Below, piece by piece: positions 6,855 through 14,311 of a stretch of DNA of 15,050 nt. Source of the stretch: Spirochaetia bacterium. GTDB lineage: Bacteria > Spirochaetota > Spirochaetia > Treponematales > Breznakiellaceae. The notes below the pieces were generated by a model. That model had not been told where the DNA came from, ran no database searches, and saw only the letters and a list, made by a program, of their open reading frames with translations. Where the stretch lies: positions 1 through 15,050 of the forward strand of contig BOAV01000060.1 in NCBI GenBank assembly GCA_026002045.1, given 5' to 3'. A program made the position numbers and the translations under genes. Each line of letters opens with the position of its first letter. Position 1 is the stretch's first letter.

Positions 6855-6883
6855 TTGAAAAAGAGAGAGATTTGTTTTACATT
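6855..6883 (+). promoter_or_regulatory. Candidate sigma70-type promoter for a small RNA
   Basis: TTGAAA (6855-6860) and TACATT (6878-6883) are separated by exactly 17 bases. The -35 is 5 of 6 and the -10 only 4 of 6 to consensus. Transcription would begin near 6890, at the foot of a 10-bp hairpin, and end at the terminator at 6989-7011. Confidence 0.35.
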
Positions 6884-6888
6884 GGATA

Positions 6889-7011
6889 AAACAGGGCAGG
6901 AGGCACATTCTGCCCTGTTGCAACCGTTCATACGTCATTGTGTCCTGTGCCATAAAGGGACATTCAGACCGGGACGGATTATATATTGGGGGGCTGAAAA
7001 GCCCCCTTTTT
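6889..7011 (+). ncRNA. Candidate structured small RNA of about 120 nt
   Basis: No plausible plus-strand gene leads into the strong terminator at 6989-7011, yet a promoter-like pair lies at 6855-6883. Between them are a 10-bp perfect hairpin (AACAGGGCAG at 6890-6899, CTGCCCTGTT at 6910-6919, 10-base loop) and a shorter one (TGTCC 6941-6945 with GGACA 6958-6962, extendable by G-U pairs); the terminator stem is the third. A 67-codon reading frame crosses the region but lacks a ribosome binding site and runs through the terminator. It lies beside the CD-NTase/DUF6994 pair and the winged-helix unit. I do not recognise the RNA family; this is a candidate from structure and signals only. Confidence 0.4.
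6989..7011 (+). terminator. Strong Rho-independent terminator
   Basis: GGGGGCT (6989-6995), a GAAA tetraloop, AGCCCCC (7000-7006), then TTTTT (7007-7011). The T-tract is on the plus strand, so it ends a plus-strand transcript, which must start after the winged-helix gene, since all genes on both sides run on the minus strand. Confidence 0.85.
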
Positions 7012-7044
7012 CATTGAATAAGTAGTGAAGACTTGAAGAATGCA

Positions 7045-7788
7045 TCATTTTTGATTCTGGATAATATAATCTTGAATTCGTTTGTTTCTGTTATTAATAA
7101 ATTCAATAGAGTTGCTTTTGTATAATAAAAACTGATCCAAAGTAGTTGGAAGAGGATTAATATCAAAATCAGTAAATGGCAAAATATATTTGATTGAGCT
7201 ATAGCCATCTGAAACAAAATCTTGCAATAGAAAAAATTCACAATATCCTTTGAAATCAGTAAACAACTTAAAAAAATTGTCGTATCTCTGAATTGTATCT
7301 TCCAAAGGACTATCTATCCCCTTATAATATCGTCTAATACATTCCAATGTGAGATCAAATCTATCTTTTATATTTTCATCATTCCATCTCTGAACATTTA
7401 TTGTGCTTTTGCCATTAATTTTATTATGAGGGAATAGAATTCTGTTACCTATGGTATTACTTATATGAACAAATTCTTCATAGTCATTTTCTGGGATTTG
7501 TTCAGTAATGTTATTTATTCCCATCCATGTCAAACCATAAAAAGTATTAATCATGGTATCACTTGATAAACGATACTCCCCAAGGTCGGAATTATGGTAA
7601 AGATGATTACAGCCATCATCTTCATCATCAAGGTGGAAATCTTGACCATTAGGTAATGGTTTATCCCATAATCTTTTATGATATTCTTTCAATGTTTCAC
7701 TATATCTATCAGGATCTTCAAGAGGAGGAGAATCAGTCCTGAAATCATATGTGATATCTATTGATAGTTTGTTTTTTGGTATTGACAA
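7045..7788 (-). CDS. DUF6994-like protein, partner of the CD-NTase
   Basis: A 247-residue soluble protein. The pattern near the N-terminus (IDITYDFRTDSPP, then YHKRLWDKPLPNG, FHLDDEDDG, LGEYRLSSD) and later DRFDLTLECIRRYY and FKLFTDFKGYCEFFLLQD match what I remember of the DUF6994 family. The family number is from memory, and its function is not known to me. The many conserved Asp, Arg and Trp residues suggest an enzyme rather than a structural protein. I place the start at TTG 7788: CAAGGAG lies just upstream, the family similarity begins there, and the longer ORF from 7866 would overlap the CD-NTase by 65 bases. The gap after the CD-NTase stop is then 13 bases, so the two form an operon. 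In CBASS the gene beside the CD-NTase is usually the effector, which makes this a candidate effector or an unrelated passenger. Confidence 0.65.
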   Translation of the reverse strand: MSIPKNKLSIDITYDFRTDSPPLEDPDRYSETLKEYHKRLWDKPLPNGQDFHLDDEDDGCNHLYHNSDLGEYRLSSDTMINTFYGLTWMGINNITEQIPENDYEEFVHISNTIGNRILFPHNKINGKSTINVQRWNDENIKDRFDLTLECIRRYYKGIDSPLEDTIQRYDNFFKLFTDFKGYCEFFLLQDFVSDGYSSIKYILPFTDFDINPLPTTLDQFLLYKSNSIEFINNRNKRIQDYIIQNQK

Positions 7789-7801
7789 AACATCTCCTTG
7801 A

Positions 7802-8701
7802 TTAAGATGACATCCTAAAAAAATGGGTTTGATCCTTTGTGTCAAAGACAGCCCCATAATCCCCATTAGAAATTAAAGCCATTGCCCTGCTTGCTTCACT
7901 CTTTATTTTTTTCCATTGTTCAGGCTTTAATTCCTCCAAGAGATTTATAGAAGGATTGGCCGGGTCAATCAGGAGGGGATAATCATAATGGCGATCCAAA
8001 GAATCAGGATCAAAATCAGCCCAATTTACAGGGAAGACAGGAGTTCCATCTATCAGCCCTTGGATTTCTTGGAAACAAGCAAATACGGATTCCTCAAGGC
8101 TAAAATTATCCTCCAGACGGTATTCATAGACAGAGGTTGCTATTAGCTCCATGTGGAAACTTGCTAATGGGACACCATGCTCATTCTTCCAGTCCTTTAA
8201 TAGCATGACGGTTTCAGGATAGAACCTCAAATTCTTCCTCTGTTTGACATACTCTACATGGAAATGTTGGGCTATGCCCTGATAGATTGGACTGGTATGC
8301 TTGTCACTCATCTGGGAAACAGAATTGACTTTGTATGAGGGGATAATGTCGTAGTTGGCCTTATCCCCCTTGAACTGCATCTGGATGGCTATAAAATCCC
8401 CTTCCTTTATGTCTGCTTCCGGGAAGGCAGTTTTCAGGTCTATAAAGACCTTGTGCATCAGTTTCTTCCAGTCTTTCTTGATTCCCGGCTCCTTATTGAA
8501 TACAAGAACCACATCAATATCAGGGTGATGCCGGAGCATAGTTCCTTTCTCATAGGAGCCACCGGGCAATACTTCTTTCAAAGAAAGTGAGGAATTACTT
8601 CTTAGGACATTGGTTATTTTATTGATTTTGGAAGGAATGGGGTAAAGCAGATCCGGGGTTGGTCGAAGGCAATTATTCACATAGTTTAAGAGAACGTCCA
8701 T
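7802..8701 (-). CDS. OAS-like nucleotidyltransferase (CD-NTase family)
   Basis: A 299-residue enzyme of the cGAS/DncV/OAS-like nucleotidyltransferase class. The catalytic core is complete: GGSYEKGT (47-54), the metal-binding pair D61-x-D63 in PDIDVVL, and the third acid D118 in YDIIPS. The C-terminal half has the OAS-type helical region and ends with a DPANPSINLLE segment (about 245-255) typical of this group. Family members make cyclic or linear oligonucleotide signals from NTPs, in bacteria mostly in CBASS anti-phage systems; the product here cannot be read from sequence. AAGGAGGT sits just before the ATG. Downstream is the DUF6994-like gene, 13 bases away. No HORMA, TRIP13, E1/E2 or standard phospholipase effector gene is present, so if this is CBASS it is a minimal two-gene form with an unfamiliar partner. 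Confidence 0.8.
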   Translation of the reverse strand: MDVLLNYVNNCLRPTPDLLYPIPSKINKITNVLRSNSSLSLKEVLPGGSYEKGTMLRHHPDIDVVLVFNKEPGIKKDWKKLMHKVFIDLKTAFPEADIKEGDFIAIQMQFKGDKANYDIIPSYKVNSVSQMSDKHTSPIYQGIAQHFHVEYVKQRKNLRFYPETVMLLKDWKNEHGVPLASFHMELIATSVYEYRLEDNFSLEESVFACFQEIQGLIDGTPVFPVNWADFDPDSLDRHYDYPLLIDPANPSINLLEELKPEQWKKIKSEASRAMALISNGDYGAVFDTKDQTHFFRMSS

Positions 8702-8931
8702 ATATAACCTCCTTGGACGAATGAAAATTTAAGTATAACCACAGAATACCCATAAAGGTTACAAAGAATCTGAAAATATTTGTCCTTTTGGAAGACTTTT
8801 TTGACCCAGCCCTTAACATAAAACCCATTTTCTTAGTAGGAATTAGGTGAAATTCTACCCTAACTCTTGATTTTAAGGCAATTGACCTCCTATCGGACAA
8901 GTTGTATTCTCAAATATAGGAAATATGAGCC

Positions 8932-9096
8932 GTGGGAAAGGACTTTAATGAGGATACAAGGGTAAAAATCCCTGCCATTTTGACTCTAACCCGGCTTGGG
9001 TATGGGTATTTATCCCTAAAAGGCCGGGCCGATATAGACACCCAGACCAATATTTTCACTGAAATCTTCTTTGAATCCCTGAAACGGATAAAATGA
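8932..9096 (+). pseudogene. hsdR: Truncated hsdR: N-terminal stub of a type I restriction subunit
   Basis: From a GTG at 8932, with AGGAA 10 bases upstream, 54 codons run to TGA at 9094-9096. The residues match the start of type I restriction subunit R: FNEDTRVKIPAILTLTRLGY, YLSLKGR, then TNIFTEIFFESLKRI. In full HsdR proteins (about 1,000 residues) this leads on to the PDDEXK nuclease and helicase domains; here similarity stops after KRI and a stop follows at once. The stop overlaps an ATG at 9093, where the methyltransferase reading frame begins. No hsdM or hsdS is visible. The start side is intact, so the gene was cut by an insertion or deletion that joined it to the AT-rich methyltransferase operon. 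The stub is too short to be a nuclease. Confidence 0.75.
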
Positions 9097-9770
9097 GAAG
9101 TAGAAGAAGGGGCTTTGAATTGAATAGCACTCTTAATCATAAGGAAGTTATAAGGGGAAAGGATTTAATAATAAATTCCTCCGAAGACTCTATTAAGATA
9201 AAAACACCTCTAGCCATGCAGTATCTAGGGGGAAAGGGAAGAATAGTAGATCAAATCTTTGATTGCATTGATAATAATTGTAAAGGCTCTAAAATATTTA
9301 TTGATATATTCAGTGGATCAGGGATTATAGCTTATAATGCCTTAGCTCGTGGTTATAATGTTATAGCAAATGATATACAGCCTTATTCTGCTATATTTTT
9401 AAATGCTATTTTGAATAATAATAAAACTGGTATCAATAAATTAATTGAAAAACTAAAAGAAATTCGAAATGATTCAATATTTAATGAAAGTCGTAAAAGA
9501 TATTTTAAAGAATATCAAGAAGAAAAAAGATATTTTAATTTATCGAAATCAGACCACTTTGACTGGAAAGCATATAAACAGTTTTGTGATGATACCATAC
9601 TAATAAGTGGGACAAAAAAGGACATAATAGAATTAAAAAAAAGAGAAAGATGGACTTTGTTTTTAGCCTACTATCGAAATACTTATTTTGGTGTTAAGCA
9701 ATGTGCCGAAATTGATTATTTGAGAGAATTTTCTGAAACAATTTCTGATAATCAAAAAAATATTTATTAG
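9093..9770 (+). CDS. D12-class adenine DNA methyltransferase, N-terminal half (frameshifted gene)
   Basis: The first half of a Dam/D12-type N6-adenine methyltransferase. Motif X is PLAMQYLGGKGR (about residues 39-50) and the SAM-binding motif I is DIFSGSG (71-77), followed by an acidic D94 (NDIQP). The C-terminal part (RNTYFGVKQCAEIDYLREF) is the family's mid-region. The frame ends at TAG 9768, without the catalytic DPPY, which lies in the next frame. A -1 shift at the A7 tract 9754-9760 joins the halves smoothly (reading on as YLLACIISTMTFC). The ATG at 9093 overlaps the hsdR stub stop; TTG at 9120, with AAGGGG 7 bases upstream, is an equally good start. From there on, base use turns sharply AT-rich, unlike the hsdR stub, which points to separate origin. 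Confidence 0.7.
   Translation: MRSRRRGFELNSTLNHKEVIRGKDLIINSSEDSIKIKTPLAMQYLGGKGRIVDQIFDCIDNNCKGSKIFIDIFSGSGIIAYNALARGYNVIANDIQPYSAIFLNAILNNNKTGINKLIEKLKEIRNDSIFNESRKRYFKEYQEEKRYFNLSKSDHFDWKAYKQFCDDTILISGTKKDIIELKKRERWTLFLAYYRNTYFGVKQCAEIDYLREFSETISDNQKNIY
9754..9760 (+). other. A7 slippery tract at the frameshift of the D12 methyltransferase
   Basis: Seven A residues lie within the only region open in both frames (9752-9767). In the upstream frame they read cA AAA AAT, a heptamer of the X XXY YYZ type that permits -1 ribosomal slippage; one extra A by transcriptional slippage or by DNA replication slippage restores the frame equally. A sequencing or assembly error in the homopolymer is the plain alternative. 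Confidence 0.6.
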
Positions 9771-10411
9771 CATGCATTATTTCAACTATGACATTCTGTG
9801 TTAGTAGTACAACCCATCTTGCACAATATTTAAAACCATCAAATTTTAATACTTCATTAAATATAATAATGAAAAGAAAAATTAGTGTTATCGACTCGGT
9901 AATAGAGAACTTAATTAATATTAAAAAAACAAAAACAATAGGAATAAAGGCAAATATATATAATTGTGATTTTCGTGATATACTAAAGAAAATCGAAATA
10001 AATAAAACCACATTAATTTATGCTGACCCTCCTTATTTTAAAGAACATTATTCTAGATATTATCATGTTTTAGATACATTTCTTTTTTATGATTACCCTG
10101 AACTTACCTATAATCCAAGGCTAAAAACAACAACAACAGGTAGGTATCGAAACAATAGAATAGTATCTGATTTTGGGAAAAAAAGTCTTGTAAAGAAAGC
10201 CTTTTTTGATTTAGTACAAACTGTTAAATTATATGGTAATAAACTAGCTATTAGCTATGCAAACACATCAATTTTGGATATTGATTATTTCGATGAACTT
10301 AAAACGGAATTTAAAATACCAATGAAAATATATGATTTTGAATTAATGCATTCAGGTCAAGGACAACCTAGAAATAAAATAGTAAAGGAATATCTTATTA
10401 TATATGGGTAA
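9761..10411 (+). CDS. D12-class adenine DNA methyltransferase, C-terminal half (frameshifted gene)
   Basis: The second half of the same methyltransferase, in the -1 frame. It opens with YLLACIISTMTFCVSSTTHLAQ, the segment that follows the first half's end in intact family members, and carries the catalytic motif IV DPPY (IYADPPYF, bases 10025-10036), which flips and methylates adenine. It closes with a typical C-terminal strand (VKEYLIIYG). The first ATG in this frame is 9788, with no ribosome binding site, so independent translation is unlikely; on its own it lacks motifs X and I and would be inactive. Joined to the first half it gives about 400-440 residues with all motifs present, so the gene is either switchable, read by slippage, or freshly broken. 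Its stop overlaps the next methyltransferase start by 8 bases. Confidence 0.7.
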   Translation, partial: YLLACIISTMTFCVSSTTHLAQYLKPSNFNTSLNIIMKRKISVIDSVIENLINIKKTKTIGIKANIYNCDFRDILKKIEINKTTLIYADPPYFKEHYSRYYHVLDTFLFYDYPELTYNPRLKTTTTGRYRNNRIVSDFGKKSLVKKAFFDLVQTVKLYGNKLAISYANTSILDIDYFDELKTEFKIPMKIYDFELMHSGQGQPRNKIVKEYLIIYG

Positions 10412-11924
10412 TACATTAATATCTGAAATATTAACCTTGCAACCAGAACATGATTATCCAGCTGGGTTGATCCATCCATATTGGGCAAGAAAACCTATAA
10501 ATATTTTAGAACATATAATTACCAAATACTCCCAAAAAAATGACGTAATACTTGATCCTTTTATGGGCTCAGGTACAACAATAATTGCTTCATTAAAGAA
10601 CAATCGTAATGTGATTGGCAATGATCTGAATCCGTTGTCTTTCATGCTAGTTAAATCTATTTTACTTATTATTAATCAAAAAACTCAATTCATTGATATT
10701 TTAGAAAAAATGATCGATAATTGGAGTAATTTCTCCCTAAGTCTATACAAGTGTAATAATGATATGGCTGTCGAACGAGAAATATATAAAGTTGACGGCA
10801 ATTTTGAAAATGGAGAATTTGAATTAGTTCCTTTGGCTGTAAAATTAAAGCCTATTGTGAAAAATCAATTAAAGGGCAATATTAAAATTGAAAAGAAAGT
10901 TGAATACAAAAATAATTTGATTGAGAAATACATAGATTTCCCTTTAGATTTCAAGACAATAAAATTTTTAGAGAATACGAGAATAGCAATACATAAAGAT
11001 GTTAATGCCGACCAGTATTTTACAATAAGGAATAAAATATTTATTAATTATGCCAAGGAATATATTGGCAAATTAAAAGTTGATAATAGTATCAAAAATG
11101 TTCTTAATATATTTTTATCCTCTATGCTTCCTCTTTTACGTTTAAGTGATAAAAAAGCAAGCTCACAATGGCCTTATTGGAGGCCCAAAGAGGAATTGGT
11201 ATCTCGAAATCCAATAGTTGCTTTAACAAAACGTAAGCCTGCATTTTTAAATTTAATTAATTGGGATGTTATTTTTGATAAAAAATATATTAATGATTCA
11301 AAAATATTCAATATATCAGCAGACAAACTTGATAAGGCATTTGAAAATAAAGTTGATTTAATATTAACAGATCCTCCTTATGCCGATCAAGCACCTTACT
11401 TAGAATATTCCGACCTCTTTCTTTCAATTATAACAGGAAAAAGGCCAAATAAATTATATAAGAAGGAAATTGTTGAGACTAATGCAAAGGGAAGAGAAAA
11501 TGATACAAACGAATATGAAAACAGGTTATATAATTCATTCATTTCCTTTTCAAAACTATTAAAAAATGATAAATACTTAATATTTTATTACATTGACAAA
11601 AATATCAATCATTGGAAAATTATTAAGAAAGCACTATTGGATTCAAATATTCAAGTTATGGATGTAATTTCTTTACCAAAACAACGACGTTCAATAAAAA
11701 ATGTGATATCGAAGGAAAAATCATTTTATGGAGATCTTCTTATTATTAGTAAAAAACAGGACAAGATAAGATTACTAGTGGATATAACTTATAAGGATAT
11801 TATACATAAAATTCAAATTAAAGACTATTTTGCCAAATTTGGTCTGTTTATAAAATATTTTTTGATGTATAATATTGTAGATTTAGACAAATATGATATA
11901 ACTGATATAATGAGGACAATATAA
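10404..11924 (+). CDS. DNA methyltransferase of the N4/N6 (PF01555-like) type
   Basis: A 506-residue SAM-dependent DNA methyltransferase. It opens with HPYWARKP (24-31), then motif I DPFMGSGTT (51-59) and the acidic D74 (GNDLNP). The catalytic motif IV TDPPYADQ comes only at 322-329, followed by methyltransferase-core strands (YLIFYYID, about 395). About 260 residues between motifs I and IV likely hold the target-recognition region. The order I, then IV is opposite to typical beta-class enzymes and is like the DUF1156-type methylases. DPPY suits N6-adenine or N4-cytosine. It overlaps the D12 gene by 8 bases, and its stop shares one base with the next start (TAATG), so the three are one operon. 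The function is methylation of a specific site, self-marking or phage-related; the target is unknown. Confidence 0.75.
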   Translation: MGNTLISEILTLQPEHDYPAGLIHPYWARKPINILEHIITKYSQKNDVILDPFMGSGTTIIASLKNNRNVIGNDLNPLSFMLVKSILLIINQKTQFIDILEKMIDNWSNFSLSLYKCNNDMAVEREIYKVDGNFENGEFELVPLAVKLKPIVKNQLKGNIKIEKKVEYKNNLIEKYIDFPLDFKTIKFLENTRIAIHKDVNADQYFTIRNKIFINYAKEYIGKLKVDNSIKNVLNIFLSSMLPLLRLSDKKASSQWPYWRPKEELVSRNPIVALTKRKPAFLNLINWDVIFDKKYINDSKIFNISADKLDKAFENKVDLILTDPPYADQAPYLEYSDLFLSIITGKRPNKLYKKEIVETNAKGRENDTNEYENRLYNSFISFSKLLKNDKYLIFYYIDKNINHWKIIKKALLDSNIQVMDVISLPKQRRSIKNVISKEKSFYGDLLIISKKQDKIRLLVDITYKDIIHKIQIKDYFAKFGLFIKYFLMYNIVDLDKYDITDIMRTI

Positions 11925-14260
11925 TGTATTGGCTATTAGAAAAATCAAAACAAAAAGAGGTGCCTGAAACACTAGATAACCTTGTAAATAGGTTGTCTAT
12001 TATCAGTTCAGAACCGACACACAAGGATCAGGTATTTCCTTTTCAGGGGAGAAAGGCAATAGAACATGCCAAAGAAATTATAAATACCTTAACAAGTGAA
12101 AATGATATAATTTGTGATCCATTTGCTGGCTCAGGTAGCTTCATGTATGCTGCTTCAATGTTAAATAGAAAAATAGCTGCATCGGAATATGAGATTTATA
12201 CTAATAGGATGGGACTCTCTCCATATTTTTTACCAAAAAAAGAAGAATTGATAAAAAAGTATGAAGAATTGATTGAAATGGTAACACCAGACATTAATCA
12301 TTATTACAGGACAAAATGTAAATGTGGAAACATCATCGTTATTGAATCACTGTTTTATGATAGAGAACCATTAAGATATAAAAATATTACAAAGCATGAG
12401 AGATTGGGAAAAAATAATGAGAATATTGTTTATAGGAAGGGATTTAAATGTCCTTATTGTGGAGCAACAGAAAAAATGTTTGATGATTATGACAGAATAG
12501 TAATGGAAGAAATTAATAGTCAAAATATTGATTTTCCAAAGGATATTTTAATTGAAAATTCCAGAATAAATTTAAGTGGAAAATTTGTTCATTATGAAAA
12601 TCTTTTTCCTATCAGAAGTCAAATTGTATTAAAAATTCTCTGGAATGCCATCCAGAGAATAGATTGCAATGAAAGAATAAAATTTTTCATTGAAAATGCC
12701 TTTCTTTCTATTCTTCCATTGGCTAAATTTAAAGATTACAGAAGTAAAAGTCAGGATTTACATTGTCCTCCTATTCAATTACGTGAAAGTAATATCCTTA
12801 ATTCATTTATAAACAGTTTTAGTAAAAGGCTAGAAACTCTATATTCATATAATATTAATGATAATAAGATAAATTATCAATGTATAGATTATCGTGATCT
12901 ACTTGATTCTTTAGCAAAATGTTCAGTGGATTTGATAATTACTGACCCTCCCTGGAATGATGGTAATGCCTATTTTGAAAGAGCACAACTTTATCATCCT
13001 TGGCTCAATTATTCACTAAAAAAGGATAAAGATAGATTGTCAAAAGAAGTTATTGTATCAGATGCTCCACAAAGGACTGATAAAAATAGCAAGGATCAAT
13101 GGTGGAATGATATAAATCTATTATTTTCAAAGAGCTATAATGTCCTCAGAGACTACTCTTACCTTGTTTTATATTTTCGGCCTGTTCCTGCAAAAGACTG
13201 GATATTAAATTTCAATAAATTAAAATTTATTGCTAGAAAAAATGGGTTTGAACCCTTGTTAACAATTGATCTGTCAAATAAGGATCCTTCAATGAGAATC
13301 CAACAAAGTTCATACTATGCTTTCAGTAGTGATCTAATTCTTATCTTTATAAAATTAAAGAATGAAGAAAAAAGAATATATTATAATGAAAATGATATTG
13401 ATGAGATTTCTTTTAGGGTTGCAGTTGAATTGCAAGATGAACTTCATGATAGCTTCTCATATTTTCAATGGAACAAAAAATTTGCAGAAAAATTGAAAAA
13501 CCTTGGATTGTTTGAATTATTATTACCTAGAAACAAAACAATAATAGATATTTCATTTAATAGAGTATGTGAAAATATTAGCAAAGGCTTGTTTCTGCCT
13601 AAAGCTATAACACCTTATTCTGATGAAATATTTAACACTCCCTATATTGAAAGGATTTCATTGTATGTTCCTTATGTTATTGAGGAATTATTAGCAACAA
13701 AAGACAAATTTACATTTGAACAATTTTTATTAAAAATTGCTGAATTTGTTGAAAATGGTACAAGATCGATTTTAAATCAAATATTAAATGATTCTGAAGG
13801 TTCAGTACGTTCATTATTAGAATTGTATGCTGAACCAATTGAAGGTGGTAAATATTTTACAAAAAAACCATTGCCAAAGATCCCTAGAAATATAGAAAAC
13901 ATATTGAAATTAAATCCAAATGAATTTGAAATATTTGCTGCTCATTTACTTGAACTTGAAGGATATAAAAATATTGCCGTAACTGGTAGATCTGGAGATA
14001 GGGGTGTTGATATAAGATGTAATGACGATGAAAATAATTTAATAATAGTTCAATGCAAAAGATATACTAAAACTAATATAAGTTCAACACCCATACAAAG
14101 GCTTCATTCATTTGGTATTACAAGGGGGGCTTATAGGAAAATATGTATTACTACAACAGATTTCACACGAGATGCAATTGATGAATCTGGAAAAACCAAT
14201 GTAGAACTCATTAATAGAGATGAATTAGATAAAATCATATTTAAACATAAAATATTTTGA
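11924..14260 (+). CDS. DNA methyltransferase fused to a C-terminal Mrr-type restriction nuclease
   Basis: A 778-residue two-part protein. Motif I DPFAGSGS starts at D65. A zinc-ribbon-like pair follows, C132-x-C134 and C176-x2-C179, and the catalytic motif IV is DPPWND at D341. From about 660 to the end is an Mrr_cat nuclease domain: an EFE segment near 667-669, GDRGVD with D692 and D696, and QCKRY (Q710, K712), the standard D...QxK site of Mrr-like PD-(D/E)XK enzymes, then the usual TTDFTRDA segment. The region between (about 480-650) is helical and unrecognised. A methyltransferase and a nuclease in one chain suggest a combined modification-restriction enzyme, as in type IIG, though with Mrr at the C-terminus rather than an N-terminal nuclease. 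Translation is coupled to the preceding gene (TAATG) and an unknown gene follows 51 bases on. Motifs look intact. Activity is inferred. Confidence 0.8.
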   Translation: MYWLLEKSKQKEVPETLDNLVNRLSIISSEPTHKDQVFPFQGRKAIEHAKEIINTLTSENDIICDPFAGSGSFMYAASMLNRKIAASEYEIYTNRMGLSPYFLPKKEELIKKYEELIEMVTPDINHYYRTKCKCGNIIVIESLFYDREPLRYKNITKHERLGKNNENIVYRKGFKCPYCGATEKMFDDYDRIVMEEINSQNIDFPKDILIENSRINLSGKFVHYENLFPIRSQIVLKILWNAIQRIDCNERIKFFIENAFLSILPLAKFKDYRSKSQDLHCPPIQLRESNILNSFINSFSKRLETLYSYNINDNKINYQCIDYRDLLDSLAKCSVDLIITDPPWNDGNAYFERAQLYHPWLNYSLKKDKDRLSKEVIVSDAPQRTDKNSKDQWWNDINLLFSKSYNVLRDYSYLVLYFRPVPAKDWILNFNKLKFIARKNGFEPLLTIDLSNKDPSMRIQQSSYYAFSSDLILIFIKLKNEEKRIYYNENDIDEISFRVAVELQDELHDSFSYFQWNKKFAEKLKNLGLFELLLPRNKTIIDISFNRVCENISKGLFLPKAITPYSDEIFNTPYIERISLYVPYVIEELLATKDKFTFEQFLLKIAEFVENGTRSILNQILNDSEGSVRSLLELYAEPIEGGKYFTKKPLPKIPRNIENILKLNPNEFEIFAAHLLELEGYKNIAVTGRSGDRGVDIRCNDDENNLIIVQCKRYTKTNISSTPIQRLHSFGITRGAYRKICITTTDFTRDAIDESGKTNVELINRDELDKIIFKHKIF

Positions 14261-14311
14261 TAATTTCATTTTAATCTGACATTGATAAGTATTTTATAAG
14301 GAGATATATTT

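Noticed and set aside
6822..7025. A 67-codon plus-strand reading frame
   Set aside because: It has no ribosome binding site and its 3' end reads through a strong intrinsic terminator; the region is better explained as a small RNA.
7789..7866. A longer start for the DUF6994-like gene at ATG 7866
   Set aside because: It would overlap the CD-NTase by 65 bases; AAGGAG plus TTG at 7788 fits the point where family similarity starts.
6855..7866. Retron or toxin-antitoxin RNA explanation for the hairpin unit
   Set aside because: There is no reverse transcriptase anywhere in the window, and no repeat-based type III antitoxin pattern; the RNA is left as an unassigned candidate.
8673..9140. Two minus-strand reading frames (8673-8900 and 8910-9140)
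   Set aside because: The second is the antisense shadow of the hsdR stub; the first overlaps the CD-NTase leader, lacks a ribosome binding site and has no recognisable product.
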